A DNA stretch of 64,000 bases from Struthidea cinerea (Eukaryota; Chordata; Aves; Passeriformes; Corcoracidae), in contig VZTI01000468.1 in NCBI GenBank assembly GCA_013397865.1, positions 460,907 through 524,906 on the forward strand, given 5' to 3'. Positions 60,501 through 62,951 of the stretch are shown here, piece by piece. The notes beneath the pieces were generated by a model that saw only the letters and a list, made by a program, of their open reading frames with translations, did not search any database and was not told the origin of the DNA. The position numbers and the translations under genes are program-made. The number at the start of each line of letters is the position of its first letter. Within the stretch, counting starts at the first letter, position 1.

Positions 60501-62951
60501 GCTGACATGCTGTGGGCATTGAAGGGAATATAATCTTTTGCTTGCTTTTTTTGGTTGTGAGGTGGGTTTTTGTGTTTTTTTTTTGTTTTAAGGAATGGGC
60601 AGTTTCTGTGTTAAAGAGAGTTCATGGGTTACAGGCAAAACAAGGTTGCTTTTATTTCAGAAAGTCTCTGTGGTTTTGTAGGGAGACAACTCAGTTGTTG
60701 CTGAAAAATGTTGGTTGTTCTTATTCTGAACAGGTTATTTCGGGCTTTTTTGAAGTAAGTGAGTAGATATTATATGACCTACAACAGTCCTAGGAAACCC
60801 CAGGGTAGTGCTTTATGAAGAAAAGCCACACACACTCCAGATAGACAAGGTGCCTATTTAGAATGTGTGCAGTGCTAACATTTATTTATCAGTGAGAACT
60901 GAAAAGTAAATATTTCAAACCGGAAGGTGTTCTGCCTGCCTTCTTTCTCAAGAGGAATACTTGACGCACATTCAGCACTGTGCTACCATGAGGTAGAGGC
61001 CTGAAACTCACTCCTTTGCCTGCAGCATTGAAGTATGACACTGTTCAACTGAAACTAAATTTGACTACTTAGTAGCACTCTTAATACTAGAAGTGGACAC
61101 TTGGTCCCTTTTTATTTTTAATTATTTTAATTATTTAGACTTGCCGGAAAATACAACTTGATTTGTTTGTGTTGTTCATATCTGTTTTTTTTCTGTGGGA
61201 TACCATGTGGGTTCTACTGCTAGATGTGAGTCAATTAAGTTGATTGTACAGGCTGTGTGCTGACAAGTCTTTTGTTTCAAAACTCTTACAAACTTTGTAA
61301 GTGTGAAAAGCAAGTAAGTGAGAAGGTGAGAGTTGCAGCTGCATCAGCTCACGGTTGAAAGAAATTTTCTTCAGTGACATGTGACCATCGTATGAAGTGT
61401 GGCGATAGAGTTTGGAGGCTGTAAAACAACTAATTTTTTCTGTACTGCCAAATGAGTGTATTGTATCTGTAATAAAAAGCAGTATGTGATTGCATAGGAA
61501 AAGGGGATTTTTTCATGTCATCTTTCTTTTACCCCTTACAGTTTGATTTAGACTCCATTTGGACATTCATATTTGGAGTTCCTGCCTCCTGTGGCACTGT
61601 TACCTCCTCAATACACAGTGTTTGCACAGAAGCTGCCTTCTTGTTGCTGGGAATGCTGAGGAGCATGCTGAATTCCGTAAGCATAAAAAAGTTTGCTTGT
61701 ATTTGAGTATACTGTGTTGTTCAAGTTTTCCACATGGTCAAAAGCCCAATTAGAAAGGTTGAGGTTTTCTTAGTGTTACGACAAAATTTTCTGTGAGTTA
61801 GGCTCATAATACTTGGGTGAAAACTGTCATTTTCCTGGGTTTTTCTGTTACTTTTTCCCAGAGTCTGTAGAAATATTAGTAGCCACAAAATCAACACTGC
61901 TTTTTCACAAAAAGGCTGGGCTTTCTGTTTAACTGCAGTTAAAACAAAACAAGAAAGCAGAAGGATACAGTGTCCTTGGCAGAGTAATTGAATTTCTTTC
62001 CTGATTAACATCATGGGTGAATGTTTGAGACTGTGTATCCCATCTGCTCAGAGCTATGTGAATTGCAGATTTTGTGCATGAACCTTCCCCATGCAGAGAA
62101 GTCCCCGACTATGAATAGCCCAATGCCAAAGGAAATGAATTTACTGCCAGAGAAATGTGTCATCATCTCATCTTGGAGTCTAATGTCAAGAATAGGGAAA
62201 GTTGGTTTCTCAGTGGGAAAATTTTGTATTTTCTTGGAGCCAGAATGTGTTATCTGCTGAAAATTGCCTACTGAAGTGCTTGAAAAGCAGTTCCTGTTAG
62301 GTTGTCACCTGTTCAGTCATCAAGTATATGTGATATCCTCTATTGCTTGCATGTTTCTCCCAAGGTGACGTGTCCAGAAGCATCTTCTGGGCAAGTGTAC
62401 CTGCTGCAATACCCATTCCTGTTGTCACATGTTCTGTCTCTCTGCTGGACCCATCATGGTGTTTGATCCTCACTTGTCTGGATACACTTGAGACATGCTT
62501 AGAGACATGTGCTGTGTCTTGTGTGCTGTCACCAGCTGTGTGTTCAGATGTGCCATCACATTTTGGTTTGGCTTCAGTCTGGTCGTGTTTGCCAATATTT
62601 CTGAGTCATTACGTGTTAGGTCACACATTTTAGCTTATGGTTAATGATGTGCTGTAAAATGTGGTCGGTCTCCTGTTTGAGAAGTGCATGAAAGCATGCT
62701 CTTCCTCTCTGAACGAAGTATTCTTCGATTGGTGCTGTCTGTGCTAATCTGGTGTTTGTTTCTCACCCCAGCCCTGGCAGTCAGAGGAAGAAGGCTCTTG
62801 GCTTCGGGAGTATCCAGTCACCCTGATGCAGTTCTTTCGGTATTTGTATCACAATGTACCAGACCTCATTTCCTTGTGGATGAGTCCAGAGTTCCTGTGT
62901 GCGCTGGCAGCAACAGTGTTTCCTTTCAACATCCGACCTTACTCTGAGATG
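442..62951 (+). CDS. WDFY3: WDFY3 (ALFY) gene, internal part: 31 exons of the N-terminal half
   Basis: WDFY3 is a roughly 3,500-residue BEACH-family scaffold. It brings ubiquitinated, p62-bound aggregates to the autophagy machinery and is needed in brain development. Recognition rests on recalled similarity to mammalian WDFY3 across every exon. Exons are joined at 442-565, 8288-8397, 9441-9602, 10687-10879, 13305-13491, 16172-16338, 18891-19358, 20722-20820, 22967-23160, 25312-25769, 27771-27854, 33151-33328, 35943-36157, 37277-37389, 38733-38964, 40498-40598, 41369-41587, 43698-43879, 44917-45148, 45779-45939, 48343-48454, 48875-49065, 50533-50685, 52263-52336, 52439-52600, 54002-54096, 56240-56360, 57132-57349, 60033-60268, 61542-61676 and 62772-62951. 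The sum is 5,556 nt with no in-frame stop, and all introns are GT-AG. Residue numbers in the exon entries assume 60 residues upstream, as in mammals. Start codon, BEACH, WD40 and FYVE regions fall outside the window. WDFY4 is the closest alternative, but the near-identity to WDFY3 as I recall it argues against it. Confidence 0.96.
3431..3553 (-). mobile_element. tRNA-Ile-derived SINE with CR1-X-like tail (TguSINE1-like), 5'-truncated
   Basis: Read on the minus strand, 3496-3552 matches the body of eukaryotic tRNA-Ile(AAT): the reverse complement begins TGGCCCATACG and ends TAGCACCAAGCTCTAACC, with about ten substitutions from the tRNA. It joins directly to a segment (3431-3490) resembling the CR1-X 3' end: GAATCACAGAATATTCTGAG, then TTGGAAGGG and GGATCATCGAGTCCAACT. 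A tRNA-Ile head with a CR1-X tail is the build of the zebra finch TguSINE1 family. The A-box part of the head, about 20 nt, is missing or decayed, so this is a retroposed copy and not a tRNA gene. Confidence 0.75.
4205..4385 (+). repeat. T/G-rich low-complexity tract with G-quadruplex motif
   Basis: Alternating runs of T and G. G runs at 4216-4218, 4226-4232 and 4236-4239 fit a canonical quadruplex pattern, counting the 7-G run as two triplets with loops of 7, 1 and 3. Further G runs lie at 4314-4320 and 4371-4376. The 138-residue open frame over this block (3937-4353) is a by-product of composition. Confidence 0.7.
6198..6343 (+). repeat. 73-bp tandem duplication, two copies
   Basis: Unit 6198-6270 is followed directly by unit 6271-6343. 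The copies differ at one base (GGAATAAATT against GGAATACATT). The unit starts AGAGGATGTTGTATTAAATG and has no recognisable family. The near-identity suggests a recent duplication or an assembly artefact. Confidence 0.92.
8288..8397 (+). CDS. WDFY3: WDFY3 exon 2 (residues about 102-138)
   Basis: Starts AG/AGGCTGCAAGT in phase 1, giving EAASRAIVQFLEVNQSEEAS, and ends TCAGGACAG in phase 0. The donor is CAG/GTTAGT. The acceptor follows a good pyrimidine run (CTGTCCCCTACAG). Solenoid helices; differs from the mammalian protein mainly by conservative changes such as Val for Ile in FLEVNQ. Confidence 0.95.
8398..9440 (+). other. Intron, 1.0 kb
   Basis: Unique-looking sequence. Nothing recognised apart from the splice signals and a pyrimidine tract TTTTCTTCTTCCTCAG at the 3' end. 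Confidence 0.85.
9441..9602 (+). CDS. WDFY3: WDFY3 exon 3 (residues about 139-192)
   Basis: A 54-codon symmetric exon, phase 0 on both sides, running from KTVDCMTTMSVPSTLVKC to LLQKVFVQ. The donor CAG/GTAAGA is strong. Skipping it would keep the frame but remove two predicted helices, including LVKCLYLFFDLP. Confidence 0.96.
9603..10686 (+). other. Intron, 1.1 kb
   Basis: No repeat or gene recognised. The 133-residue open frame on the opposite strand (9437-9838) overlaps exon 3 and has no domain; I treat it as a shadow. Confidence 0.85.
10687..10879 (+). CDS. WDFY3: WDFY3 exon 4 (residues about 193-256)
   Basis: Begins ILVKLCSFVSPAEELAQKDD and ends VVKYIH plus one base. The donor CATG/GTGTGT is weak, lacking the A at +3 and G at +5 pattern, but the next exon supplies AA to make Glu and continues the family sequence. 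The solenoid core includes PPYNLPWRKSAGEVLM. Confidence 0.94.
10880..13304 (+). other. Intron, 2.4 kb
   Basis: No interspersed repeat recognised. Around 11200-11480 the base composition is richer in GC than the rest, with no identifiable content. Confidence 0.8.
13305..13491 (+). CDS. WDFY3: WDFY3 exon 5 (residues about 257-319)
   Basis: Acceptor TTCTTTTCAG. Reads EKECLSTCVQNMQQSDDL, then IVEMFAGLSCFLKDSSDVS, and ends in FLCDLLL plus AG of an Arg codon. The donor is CTCAG/GTAGGC. Encodes an armadillo-like helix pair that is highly conserved in the family. Confidence 0.95.
13492..16171 (+). other. Intron, 2.7 kb
   Basis: Holds one CR1 3'-end fragment (13841-13934) and an A tract near 14089-14098. 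The remainder shows nothing identifiable. Confidence 0.85.
13841..13934 (+). mobile_element. CR1 LINE 3'-end fragment
   Basis: Shows the common avian CR1 terminus: GGTTTAGTGGTGGACTTGGC, then TGATCTTAAAGGTCTTTTCC and AACCTAAATAATTCTGTGAT. Only the last 90 bases or so of the element are present, as expected from 5' truncation during target-primed reverse transcription. Confidence 0.88.
16172..16338 (+). CDS. WDFY3: WDFY3 exon 6 (residues about 319-374)
   Basis: Completes Arg and continues LEQAKEAESKDALKDLVN to PFLLPGFAVPQPAGK plus one base. The donor G/GTGAGT is near-perfect. The open frame continues 266 bases into the intron, but that extension has no family similarity. The Pro/Gly-rich C-terminal part looks like a loop between solenoid blocks. 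Confidence 0.96.
16339..18890 (+). other. Intron, 2.6 kb
   Basis: A T tract at 16706-16719 and an AT-rich stretch near 18716-18749 that contains AATTTAATTATT twice, 22 bp apart. No repeat family recognised. Confidence 0.8.
18891..19358 (+). CDS. WDFY3: WDFY3 exon 7 (residues about 374-530)
   Basis: The longest exon in the window. It begins HSVRNIQAFSVLQNAF and ends LLKDPTQALNDQ plus one base, phase 1 on both sides. It contains SLNYIPCKELISVSILLKSS and KTLLKFTRHDYIFKDVF, strongly conserved solenoid helices. The donor CAAG/GTAGCG lacks the usual G at +5, which makes it one of the weaker donors here. Confidence 0.96.
19359..20721 (+). other. Intron, 1.4 kb
   Basis: A T tract at about 19937-19946. 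Otherwise no recognisable feature. Confidence 0.8.
20722..20820 (+). CDS. WDFY3: WDFY3 exon 8 (residues about 530-563)
   Basis: A 99-nt exon, phase 1 on both sides. Reads DSRNSSFEDQKQLALLVM and ends QGSNTNA plus G. The acceptor is TTTTTGTAG; the first joined codon becomes GTG (Val) where I recall Gly in mammals. The donor is CAG/GTGAGT. Being symmetric and short, it could be skipped without a frameshift. Confidence 0.93.
20821..22966 (+). other. Intron, 2.1 kb
   Basis: The block from about 21330 to 22060 is richer in GC than the neighbouring intron sequence and reads like an old, undated repeat or conserved non-coding stretch, but I cannot assign it. Nothing else recognised. Confidence 0.7.
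22967..23160 (+). CDS. WDFY3: WDFY3 exon 9 (residues about 563-628)
   Basis: Runs from IFREFGGARCVHNIVKY to TELQLKTDILR, ending in phase 0 with donor AGG/GTAGGC. Markedly GC-rich, with many third-position G and C and several CpGs, unlike the AT-rich exons before it. Contains QHALMIIQQLVLSPSGEDDM. Confidence 0.96.
23161..25311 (+). other. Intron, 2.2 kb
   Basis: A (TTTG)n run near 24476-24492. The 144-residue open frame at 23865-24299 has no domain and no splice context, so I do not call it. No interspersed repeat recognised. Confidence 0.8.
25312..25769 (+). CDS. WDFY3: WDFY3 exon 10 (residues about 629-780)
   Basis: Starts ALLLVLRESHRTRTVFRKVG and ends YKVATDSFD plus AG. The second-longest exon, nearly collinear with mammalian WDFY3, including ELLHTVFCTLTAAMRYEPA and SPTLRHCSKLFIYLYK. 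Donor AG/GTATGA. The frame remains open past the donor into a T-rich stretch that is not coding. Confidence 0.97.
26247..26640 (-). mobile_element. CR1 LINE 3'-UTR fragment, antisense
   Basis: The plus strand begins with the reversed CR1 tail (AGAATCATAAAATCATTTCG, GGTTGGAAAATACTC) and continues through ACCACTTCCCTGGACAGCCT and GGTGAAGAAATTTTTCC to CTCCTTTTCTCC, the usual order in an inverted avian CR1. It carries an internal 38-bp tandem duplication (26305-26380) that is not part of the family consensus as I recall it. Confidence 0.9.
26305..26380 (-). repeat. 38-bp tandem duplication inside CR1
   Basis: Copies 26305-26342 and 26343-26380 differ at two positions (CCAAGTCCACCG against CCAAGTTCACTG). 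The unit begins GGCACTACCAAG and ends CCCTGAGT. Confidence 0.93.
27078..27140 (+). repeat. CA microsatellite followed by a 10-bp minisatellite
   Basis: A short (AC)n run passes into five copies of TCTCACGCTC, two of them with one or two base changes (TCTCATGCTC, TCACACGCTC). Confidence 0.92.
27771..27854 (+). CDS. WDFY3: WDFY3 exon 11 (residues about 780-808)
   Basis: An 84-nt symmetric exon, phase 2 on both sides: Ser, then RAEQIPPCLTNETSLPSP, then WGTPALSRK plus AG. Ser/Pro-rich and probably disordered, linking two solenoid blocks. Donor AG/GTACCG is weak at +5. The next exon completes Arg and continues His-Ala-Tyr-His as in mammals. Confidence 0.94.
27855..33150 (+). other. Intron, 5.3 kb
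   Basis: T-rich and T/G-rich low-complexity stretches at about 32175-32190 and 32336-32393. The 151-residue antisense frame at 32089-32544 is a translation of these tracts. No transposon recognised despite the length. Confidence 0.8.
33151..33328 (+). CDS. WDFY3: WDFY3 exon 12 (residues about 809-868)
   Basis: Begins HAYHSVSTPPVCPQKNIADV, a divergent linker (here KLQTGPTSIQ), then returns to the conserved SSDAVIIHPGAMLAMLDLLA and ends ATHPE in phase 0. Acceptor TGTCCTGCAG; donor GAG/GTAGGG. The linker is the least conserved coding stretch I see in the window. Confidence 0.95.
33329..35942 (+). other. Intron, 2.6 kb
   Basis: Over half is a CR1 LINE (34030-35586). A 14-base A tract lies at 33869-33882. 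Confidence 0.88.
34030..35586 (+). mobile_element. CR1 LINE, 1.5 kb, 5'-truncated, reverse transcriptase broken
   Basis: Covers the C-terminal half of the CR1 reverse transcriptase and the 3' UTR. Reading frames are broken by stops and shifts (pieces at 34189-34404, 34414-34608 and 34645-34845). Recognisable parts include DEGKAGDVVYLDISNCFD (motif A region), GVPQGSELRPVLFS (motif B) and FVDGTKF where the family has FADD, so the second catalytic Asp is lost. The tail reads GGTTAGTGATCTTAAAGGTC then TTTTCCAACC. This is an immobile relic. Confidence 0.93.
35943..36157 (+). CDS. WDFY3: WDFY3 exon 13 (residues about 869-939)
   Basis: Runs HALDLQLAVANILQSLVHT to QALQPMVL plus AG. Contains NQQVMCEAGLHARLLQRCSA, a typical armadillo-type helix-turn. 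The donor CTGAG/GTCAGA departs from GTRAGT at +3, but the phase-2 join to Glu-Phe-Leu restores the family sequence. Confidence 0.95.
36158..37276 (+). other. Intron, 1.1 kb
   Basis: Contains a CR1 3' fragment at 36323-36617. The rest is unassigned. Confidence 0.85.
36323..36617 (+). mobile_element. CR1 LINE 3'-UTR fragment
   Basis: Order of CR1 landmarks: ACTTTTTACCAGGGCCTGTA, GTGACAGGACCA, GGATGCCCCATCACTGG, then the tail CCTTTAAAGGTCCCTTCC with AACCCAAACCATCC and GGGATTCTGTGATCTC. About 295 bases, no coding part left. Confidence 0.92.
37277..37389 (+). CDS. WDFY3: WDFY3 exon 14 (residues about 939-977)
   Basis: Completes Arg, then EFLRLGNPLNCGAWDKK and HKPSSLSFEPEVR plus one base. Two donors overlap at the end: GAA/GTGAGA (37383) and GAGAA/GTAGGT (37390). 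Only the second gives phase 1, which the next exon needs to read Asn-Ser-Met-Val instead of a stop. Acceptor TTTCTTAG. Confidence 0.9.
37390..38732 (+). other. Intron, 1.3 kb
   Basis: Carries a (TA)n microsatellite at about 38169-38187 within AT-rich sequence. No transposon recognised. Confidence 0.85.
38169..38187 (+). repeat. TA microsatellite
   Basis: About nine TA units preceded by a T-rich run and followed by TTTGC. Confidence 0.9.
38733..38964 (+). CDS. WDFY3: WDFY3 exon 15 (residues about 977-1054), start of lectin-like region
   Basis: Starts with Asn-Ser-Met-Val-Thr and continues GLGPDSVFGVHEDSHYRISK, then TRVKCLVSMTTPHDIRLHGS and PAFIEFDTSLEGF. The donor is GG/GTAAGG. The second half begins the beta-rich concanavalin A/laminin-G-like domain seen in WDFY3 and neurobeachin relatives. 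The first half has several substitutions relative to mammals. Confidence 0.95.
38965..40497 (+). other. Intron, 1.5 kb
   Basis: No repeat or gene recognised. Confidence 0.8.
40498..40598 (+). CDS. WDFY3: WDFY3 exon 16 (residues about 1054-1088)
   Basis: Reads Gly, then CLFLPSLAPHNAPTNNAVTT and VDGAVVSGIGT plus one base. The donor ACTG/GTGAGT is strong. An identical GTGAGT hexamer occurs 19 bases earlier inside the exon (40580) and must be ignored, as using it would shift the frame. The acceptor TTTAACAG has few pyrimidines. Confidence 0.94.
40599..41368 (+). other. Intron, 0.8 kb
   Basis: A TG-rich run near 40731-40746; otherwise unassigned. Confidence 0.8.
41369..41587 (+). CDS. WDFY3: WDFY3 exon 17 (residues about 1088-1161)
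   Basis: Begins Gly-Glu-Arg-Phe-Phe and PPPSGLSYSTWFCIEHFSTP, then VRLLTVVRRANSSEQHYVCL, ending KEELLQNY plus one base. Alternating hydrophobic residues fit beta strands of the lectin-like sandwich. Acceptor TTGTTTTTAG; donor ATG/GTAAGA. Confidence 0.96.
41588..43697 (+). other. Intron, 2.1 kb
   Basis: No transposon recognised. Short T-rich runs near 42845 and 43290-43312. Confidence 0.8.
43698..43879 (+). CDS. WDFY3: WDFY3 exon 18 (residues about 1161-1222)
   Basis: Reads VDDFSEESSFYEILPCCARF, RCGDLIVEGQWHHLVLVMSK and AALYLDGQLVNTVK. The Gly-x-Trp-His-His-Leu and Tyr-Leu-Asp-Gly motifs are hallmarks of laminin-G/ConA-like folds. Ends in phase 0 at AAG/GTAAAA, a donor lacking G at +5. Confidence 0.96.
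43880..44916 (+). other. Intron, 1.0 kb
   Basis: Begins with an A/C-rich low-complexity block (43935-44068). The rest is unassigned. Confidence 0.85.
43935..44068 (+). repeat. A/C-rich low-complexity tract
   Basis: Runs of A broken by C clusters: an (ACC)n stretch at 43971-43986, CCCC at 44002-44005 and CCCTAACCC at 44025-44033. It resembles the complement of the T/G-rich blocks elsewhere in these introns. Confidence 0.85.
44917..45148 (+). CDS. WDFY3: WDFY3 exon 19 (residues about 1223-1299), end of lectin-like fold
   Basis: Starts LHYIHSSPSGSGSANPPVV, then STVYAYIGTPPAQRQLSSLV and FLEEVLPAPGVSTIYELGPN, ending AVYVP plus one base. Strikingly GC- and CpG-rich compared with its introns. The loop at PAPGVS differs from the mammalian protein. 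Donor CCAT/GTAAGT. Confidence 0.96.
45149..45778 (+). other. Intron, 0.6 kb
   Basis: No repeat or gene recognised. Confidence 0.82.
45779..45939 (+). CDS. WDFY3: WDFY3 exon 20 (residues about 1299-1353)
   Basis: Completes Cys and reads KDSKSEGINPSPVSLVPEEK, then VSFGLYALSVSSFTVAKIRK, ending KAIAKQ in phase 0. The acceptor TCTTTAAG is unusual in having A before AG. Donor CAG/GTACGT. Confidence 0.94.
46040..46155 (-). mobile_element. CR1 LINE 3' fragment, antisense
   Basis: The plus strand reads GTCATCTAGTCCAGTCCCCC, GGGCAGGGACACCTTTCACT and CAGCCTGACCTCAAACACTT, the reverse of the usual CR1 terminal region. The extreme 3' tail is missing. It abuts the sense CR1 fragment that follows. Confidence 0.85.
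46156..46603 (+). mobile_element. CR1 LINE reverse transcriptase fragment, left part (split by LTR)
   Basis: Encodes remnants of the CR1 reverse transcriptase: a motif A region with CKAFDIVLHNILFSKLE, then a degraded motif B/C region. The sequence stops at GAAGCTCAT, where the LTR begins, and resumes after the LTR with GCTCGTGAGGTTTAACAAG, restoring the order expected of one element. Confidence 0.88.
46604..47284. mobile_element. Solo LTR of an endogenous retrovirus, inserted in CR1
   Basis: A 681-bp segment with inverted termini TGTTG and CAACA, flanked by a 6-bp target-site duplication with one mismatch (GCTCAT at 46598-46603, GCTCGT at 47285-47290). It precisely interrupts a CR1. A polyadenylation signal AATAAA lies at 47199-47204, about 80 bases from the right end, suggesting plus orientation. 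There is no internal retroviral coding sequence, so this is a solo LTR left by recombination. A 6-bp duplication is typical of class II (ERVK-like) elements. Confidence 0.82.
47199..47204 (+). promoter_or_regulatory. Polyadenylation signal within the LTR
   Basis: AATAAA, placed as expected near the R/U5 part of a plus-oriented LTR. Whether it acts in the intron is unknown. Confidence 0.55.
47285..48138 (+). mobile_element. CR1 LINE, right part with 3' UTR and doubled tail
   Basis: Continues the split element: RFNKTECKVLHLGQG and the C-terminal reverse transcriptase remnants, then GACTTTTTACAGGAGCCTGT and the 3' UTR. Two consecutive CR1-type tails follow, one ending near AATTCTATGAA (about 48090) and a second from CTTTAAATGTCCCTTTCAAC to GGTGGGATT. 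The 151-residue frame at 47289-47744 is this relic and not a gene. Confidence 0.9.
48343..48454 (+). CDS. WDFY3: WDFY3 exon 21 (residues about 1354-1390)
   Basis: Reads LAISSHENATPVKLLHNSAG, then HLNGPARSIGAALIGYL plus one base. Acceptor TGTTTTCTTCAG; donor TTGG/GTGAGT. Begins the helical region after the lectin-like fold. Confidence 0.96.
48455..48874 (+). other. Intron, 0.4 kb
   Basis: AT-rich, no repeat recognised. Confidence 0.85.
48875..49065 (+). CDS. WDFY3: WDFY3 exon 22 (residues about 1390-1454)
   Basis: Starts Gly-Val-Arg-Thr-Phe and VPKPVATTLQYIGGAAAILG, then LVAMASDVEGLYAAVKALVC and SKEMERIKGYQ in phase 0. The Gly/Ala-rich hydrophobic stretch is a packed helix, not an obvious membrane span. 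Donor CAG/GTATGT. Confidence 0.97.
49066..50532 (+). other. Intron, 1.5 kb
   Basis: No repeat or gene recognised; open frames on the minus strand at 49113-49445, 49684-50031 and 49907-50209 lack domains. Confidence 0.8.
50533..50685 (+). CDS. WDFY3: WDFY3 exon 23 (residues about 1455-1505)
   Basis: A symmetric 51-codon exon, phase 0 on both sides: LLAMLLKKKRSLLNSHILHL, TFSLVGTVDSGHETSIIPNS and FQDLLCDFE. The acceptor TTGTTCAAG has A before AG, as in exon 20. Donor GAA/GTATGT. Confidence 0.95.
50686..52262 (+). other. Intron, 1.6 kb
   Basis: AT-rich; a T/G-rich run at about 51487-51518. No transposon recognised. Confidence 0.8.
52263..52336 (+). CDS. WDFY3: WDFY3 exon 24 (residues about 1506-1529)
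   Basis: The shortest exon in the window (74 nt): VWLHAPYELHLSLFEHFIEL, then Leu-Thr-Glu-Ser plus AG. It is separated from the next exon by only 102 bases, so the pair may be defined together. Donor AAG/GTATGA. Confidence 0.95.
52337..52438 (+). other. Mini-intron, 102 bp
   Basis: Donor GTATGA, acceptor TCTTCTTCCAG after a dense pyrimidine tract. Much the shortest intron here. It contains in-frame stops, so retention would truncate the protein. Confidence 0.95.
52439..52600 (+). CDS. WDFY3: WDFY3 exon 25 (residues about 1530-1583)
   Basis: Completes Ser and reads EAAKNAKLMREFQLIPRLLL, then TLRDMSLSQPTIAAISNVLS, ending SSYDLL plus AG; symmetric in phase 2. Donor CAG/GTAACT. Strongly conserved solenoid helices. 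Confidence 0.96.
52601..54001 (+). other. Intron, 1.4 kb
   Basis: No repeat or gene recognised. Confidence 0.82.
54002..54096 (+). CDS. WDFY3: WDFY3 exon 26 (residues about 1583-1615)
   Basis: Completes Arg and reads FGQFISSTLPTFAVCEKFVV, then MEINNEEKPDS plus one base. The acceptor TACACATCAAG has a weak pyrimidine tract. Donor AGTG/GTAAGT is strong. Confidence 0.94.
54772..55067 (+). mobile_element. CR1 LINE 3'-UTR fragment
   Basis: Landmarks in order: GTGTAGTGATAGGATAAGGG, GAATGGCTTCAAACTGAGAG, GGTTGCCCAGAGAAGCTGTG, GGATGCCCCATCCCTGGAAG, GGTGTCCCTGCCCATGGCAG, then GATGATCTTTAAGGTCCG. The extreme end GGTCCAGTGGGATT resembles that of the CR1 at 48138, suggesting a related subfamily. Confidence 0.93.
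56132..56193. other. Assembly gap (62 N)
   Basis: Run of N flanked by a T tract on the left and four to five TTTTG units on the right, so the missing sequence is probably a T-rich simple repeat of uncertain length. Its right edge is 46 bases before the exon at 56240. Confidence 0.98.
56240..56360 (+). CDS. WDFY3: WDFY3 exon 27 (residues about 1615-1655)
   Basis: Completes Gly and reads TEDDFGGLVSANLILLRNRL, then LDILLKLLYTSKEKTTVN and Leu plus CA. Acceptor CAATATTTAG, with the branch region close to the gap. Donor CA/GTAAGT. The acidic Glu-Asp-Asp replaces the all-Glu run I recall in mammals. Confidence 0.95.
56361..57131 (+). other. Intron, 0.8 kb
   Basis: No repeat or gene recognised; the acceptor is preceded by a C/T-rich run near 57107-57128. 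Confidence 0.82.
57132..57349 (+). CDS. WDFY3: WDFY3 exon 28 (residues about 1655-1728)
   Basis: Completes Gln and reads ACEELVKTLGFDWIMMFMEE, HLHSTTVTAAMRILVVLLSN and LSGGGWLDQTDSVLTNKIGT, ending Val-Leu plus G. Donor CTAG/GTAGGT. The frame stays open to 57402 past the donor, without family similarity there. Confidence 0.97.
57350..60032 (+). other. Intron, 2.7 kb
   Basis: No transposon recognised over the whole length. AT-rich, with T tracts near 58160-58170 and 59827-59858. Confidence 0.8.
60033..60268 (+). CDS. WDFY3: WDFY3 exon 29 (residues about 1728-1807), with alternative donor
   Basis: Completes Gly and reads FNVGRSAGGRSTVREINRDA, HFPGFPVLQSLLPKHTNVPA and FLQQPVTELPENLQ, then a variable tail VSAPVISSQCNQGAK ending at AAG/GTAGGG. 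A second donor CAG/GTCAGT after the Gln (60224) is in the same phase and would drop exactly 15 codons. I chose the longer form because mammalian WDFY3 has a 15-residue insert of similar sequence there. Confidence 0.92.
60269..61541 (+). other. Intron, 1.3 kb
   Basis: T/G-rich run at about 60546-60590; nothing else recognised. Confidence 0.8.
61542..61676 (+). CDS. WDFY3: WDFY3 exon 30 (residues about 1808-1852)
   Basis: Symmetric 45-codon exon, phase 0: FDLDSIWTFIFGVPASCGTV, then TEAAFLLLGMLRSMLNS. Acceptor TACCCCTTACAG; donor TCC/GTAAGC. Skipping would keep the frame but remove a conserved helix. Confidence 0.96.
61677..62771 (+). other. Intron, 1.1 kb
   Basis: No repeat recognised; open frames at 62343-62633 and 62684-62947 are not in the coding frame or are intronic. 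Confidence 0.82.
62772..62951 (+). CDS. WDFY3: WDFY3 exon 31, last in window (residues about 1853-1912)
   Basis: Reads PWQSEEEGSWLREYPVTLMQ, FFRYLYHNVPDLISLWMSPE and FPFNIRPYSEM, phase 0 on both sides. Acceptor CTCACCCCAG; donor ATG/GTAGGA. The family sequence continues beyond this point, so further exons must lie past 64000. Confidence 0.96.
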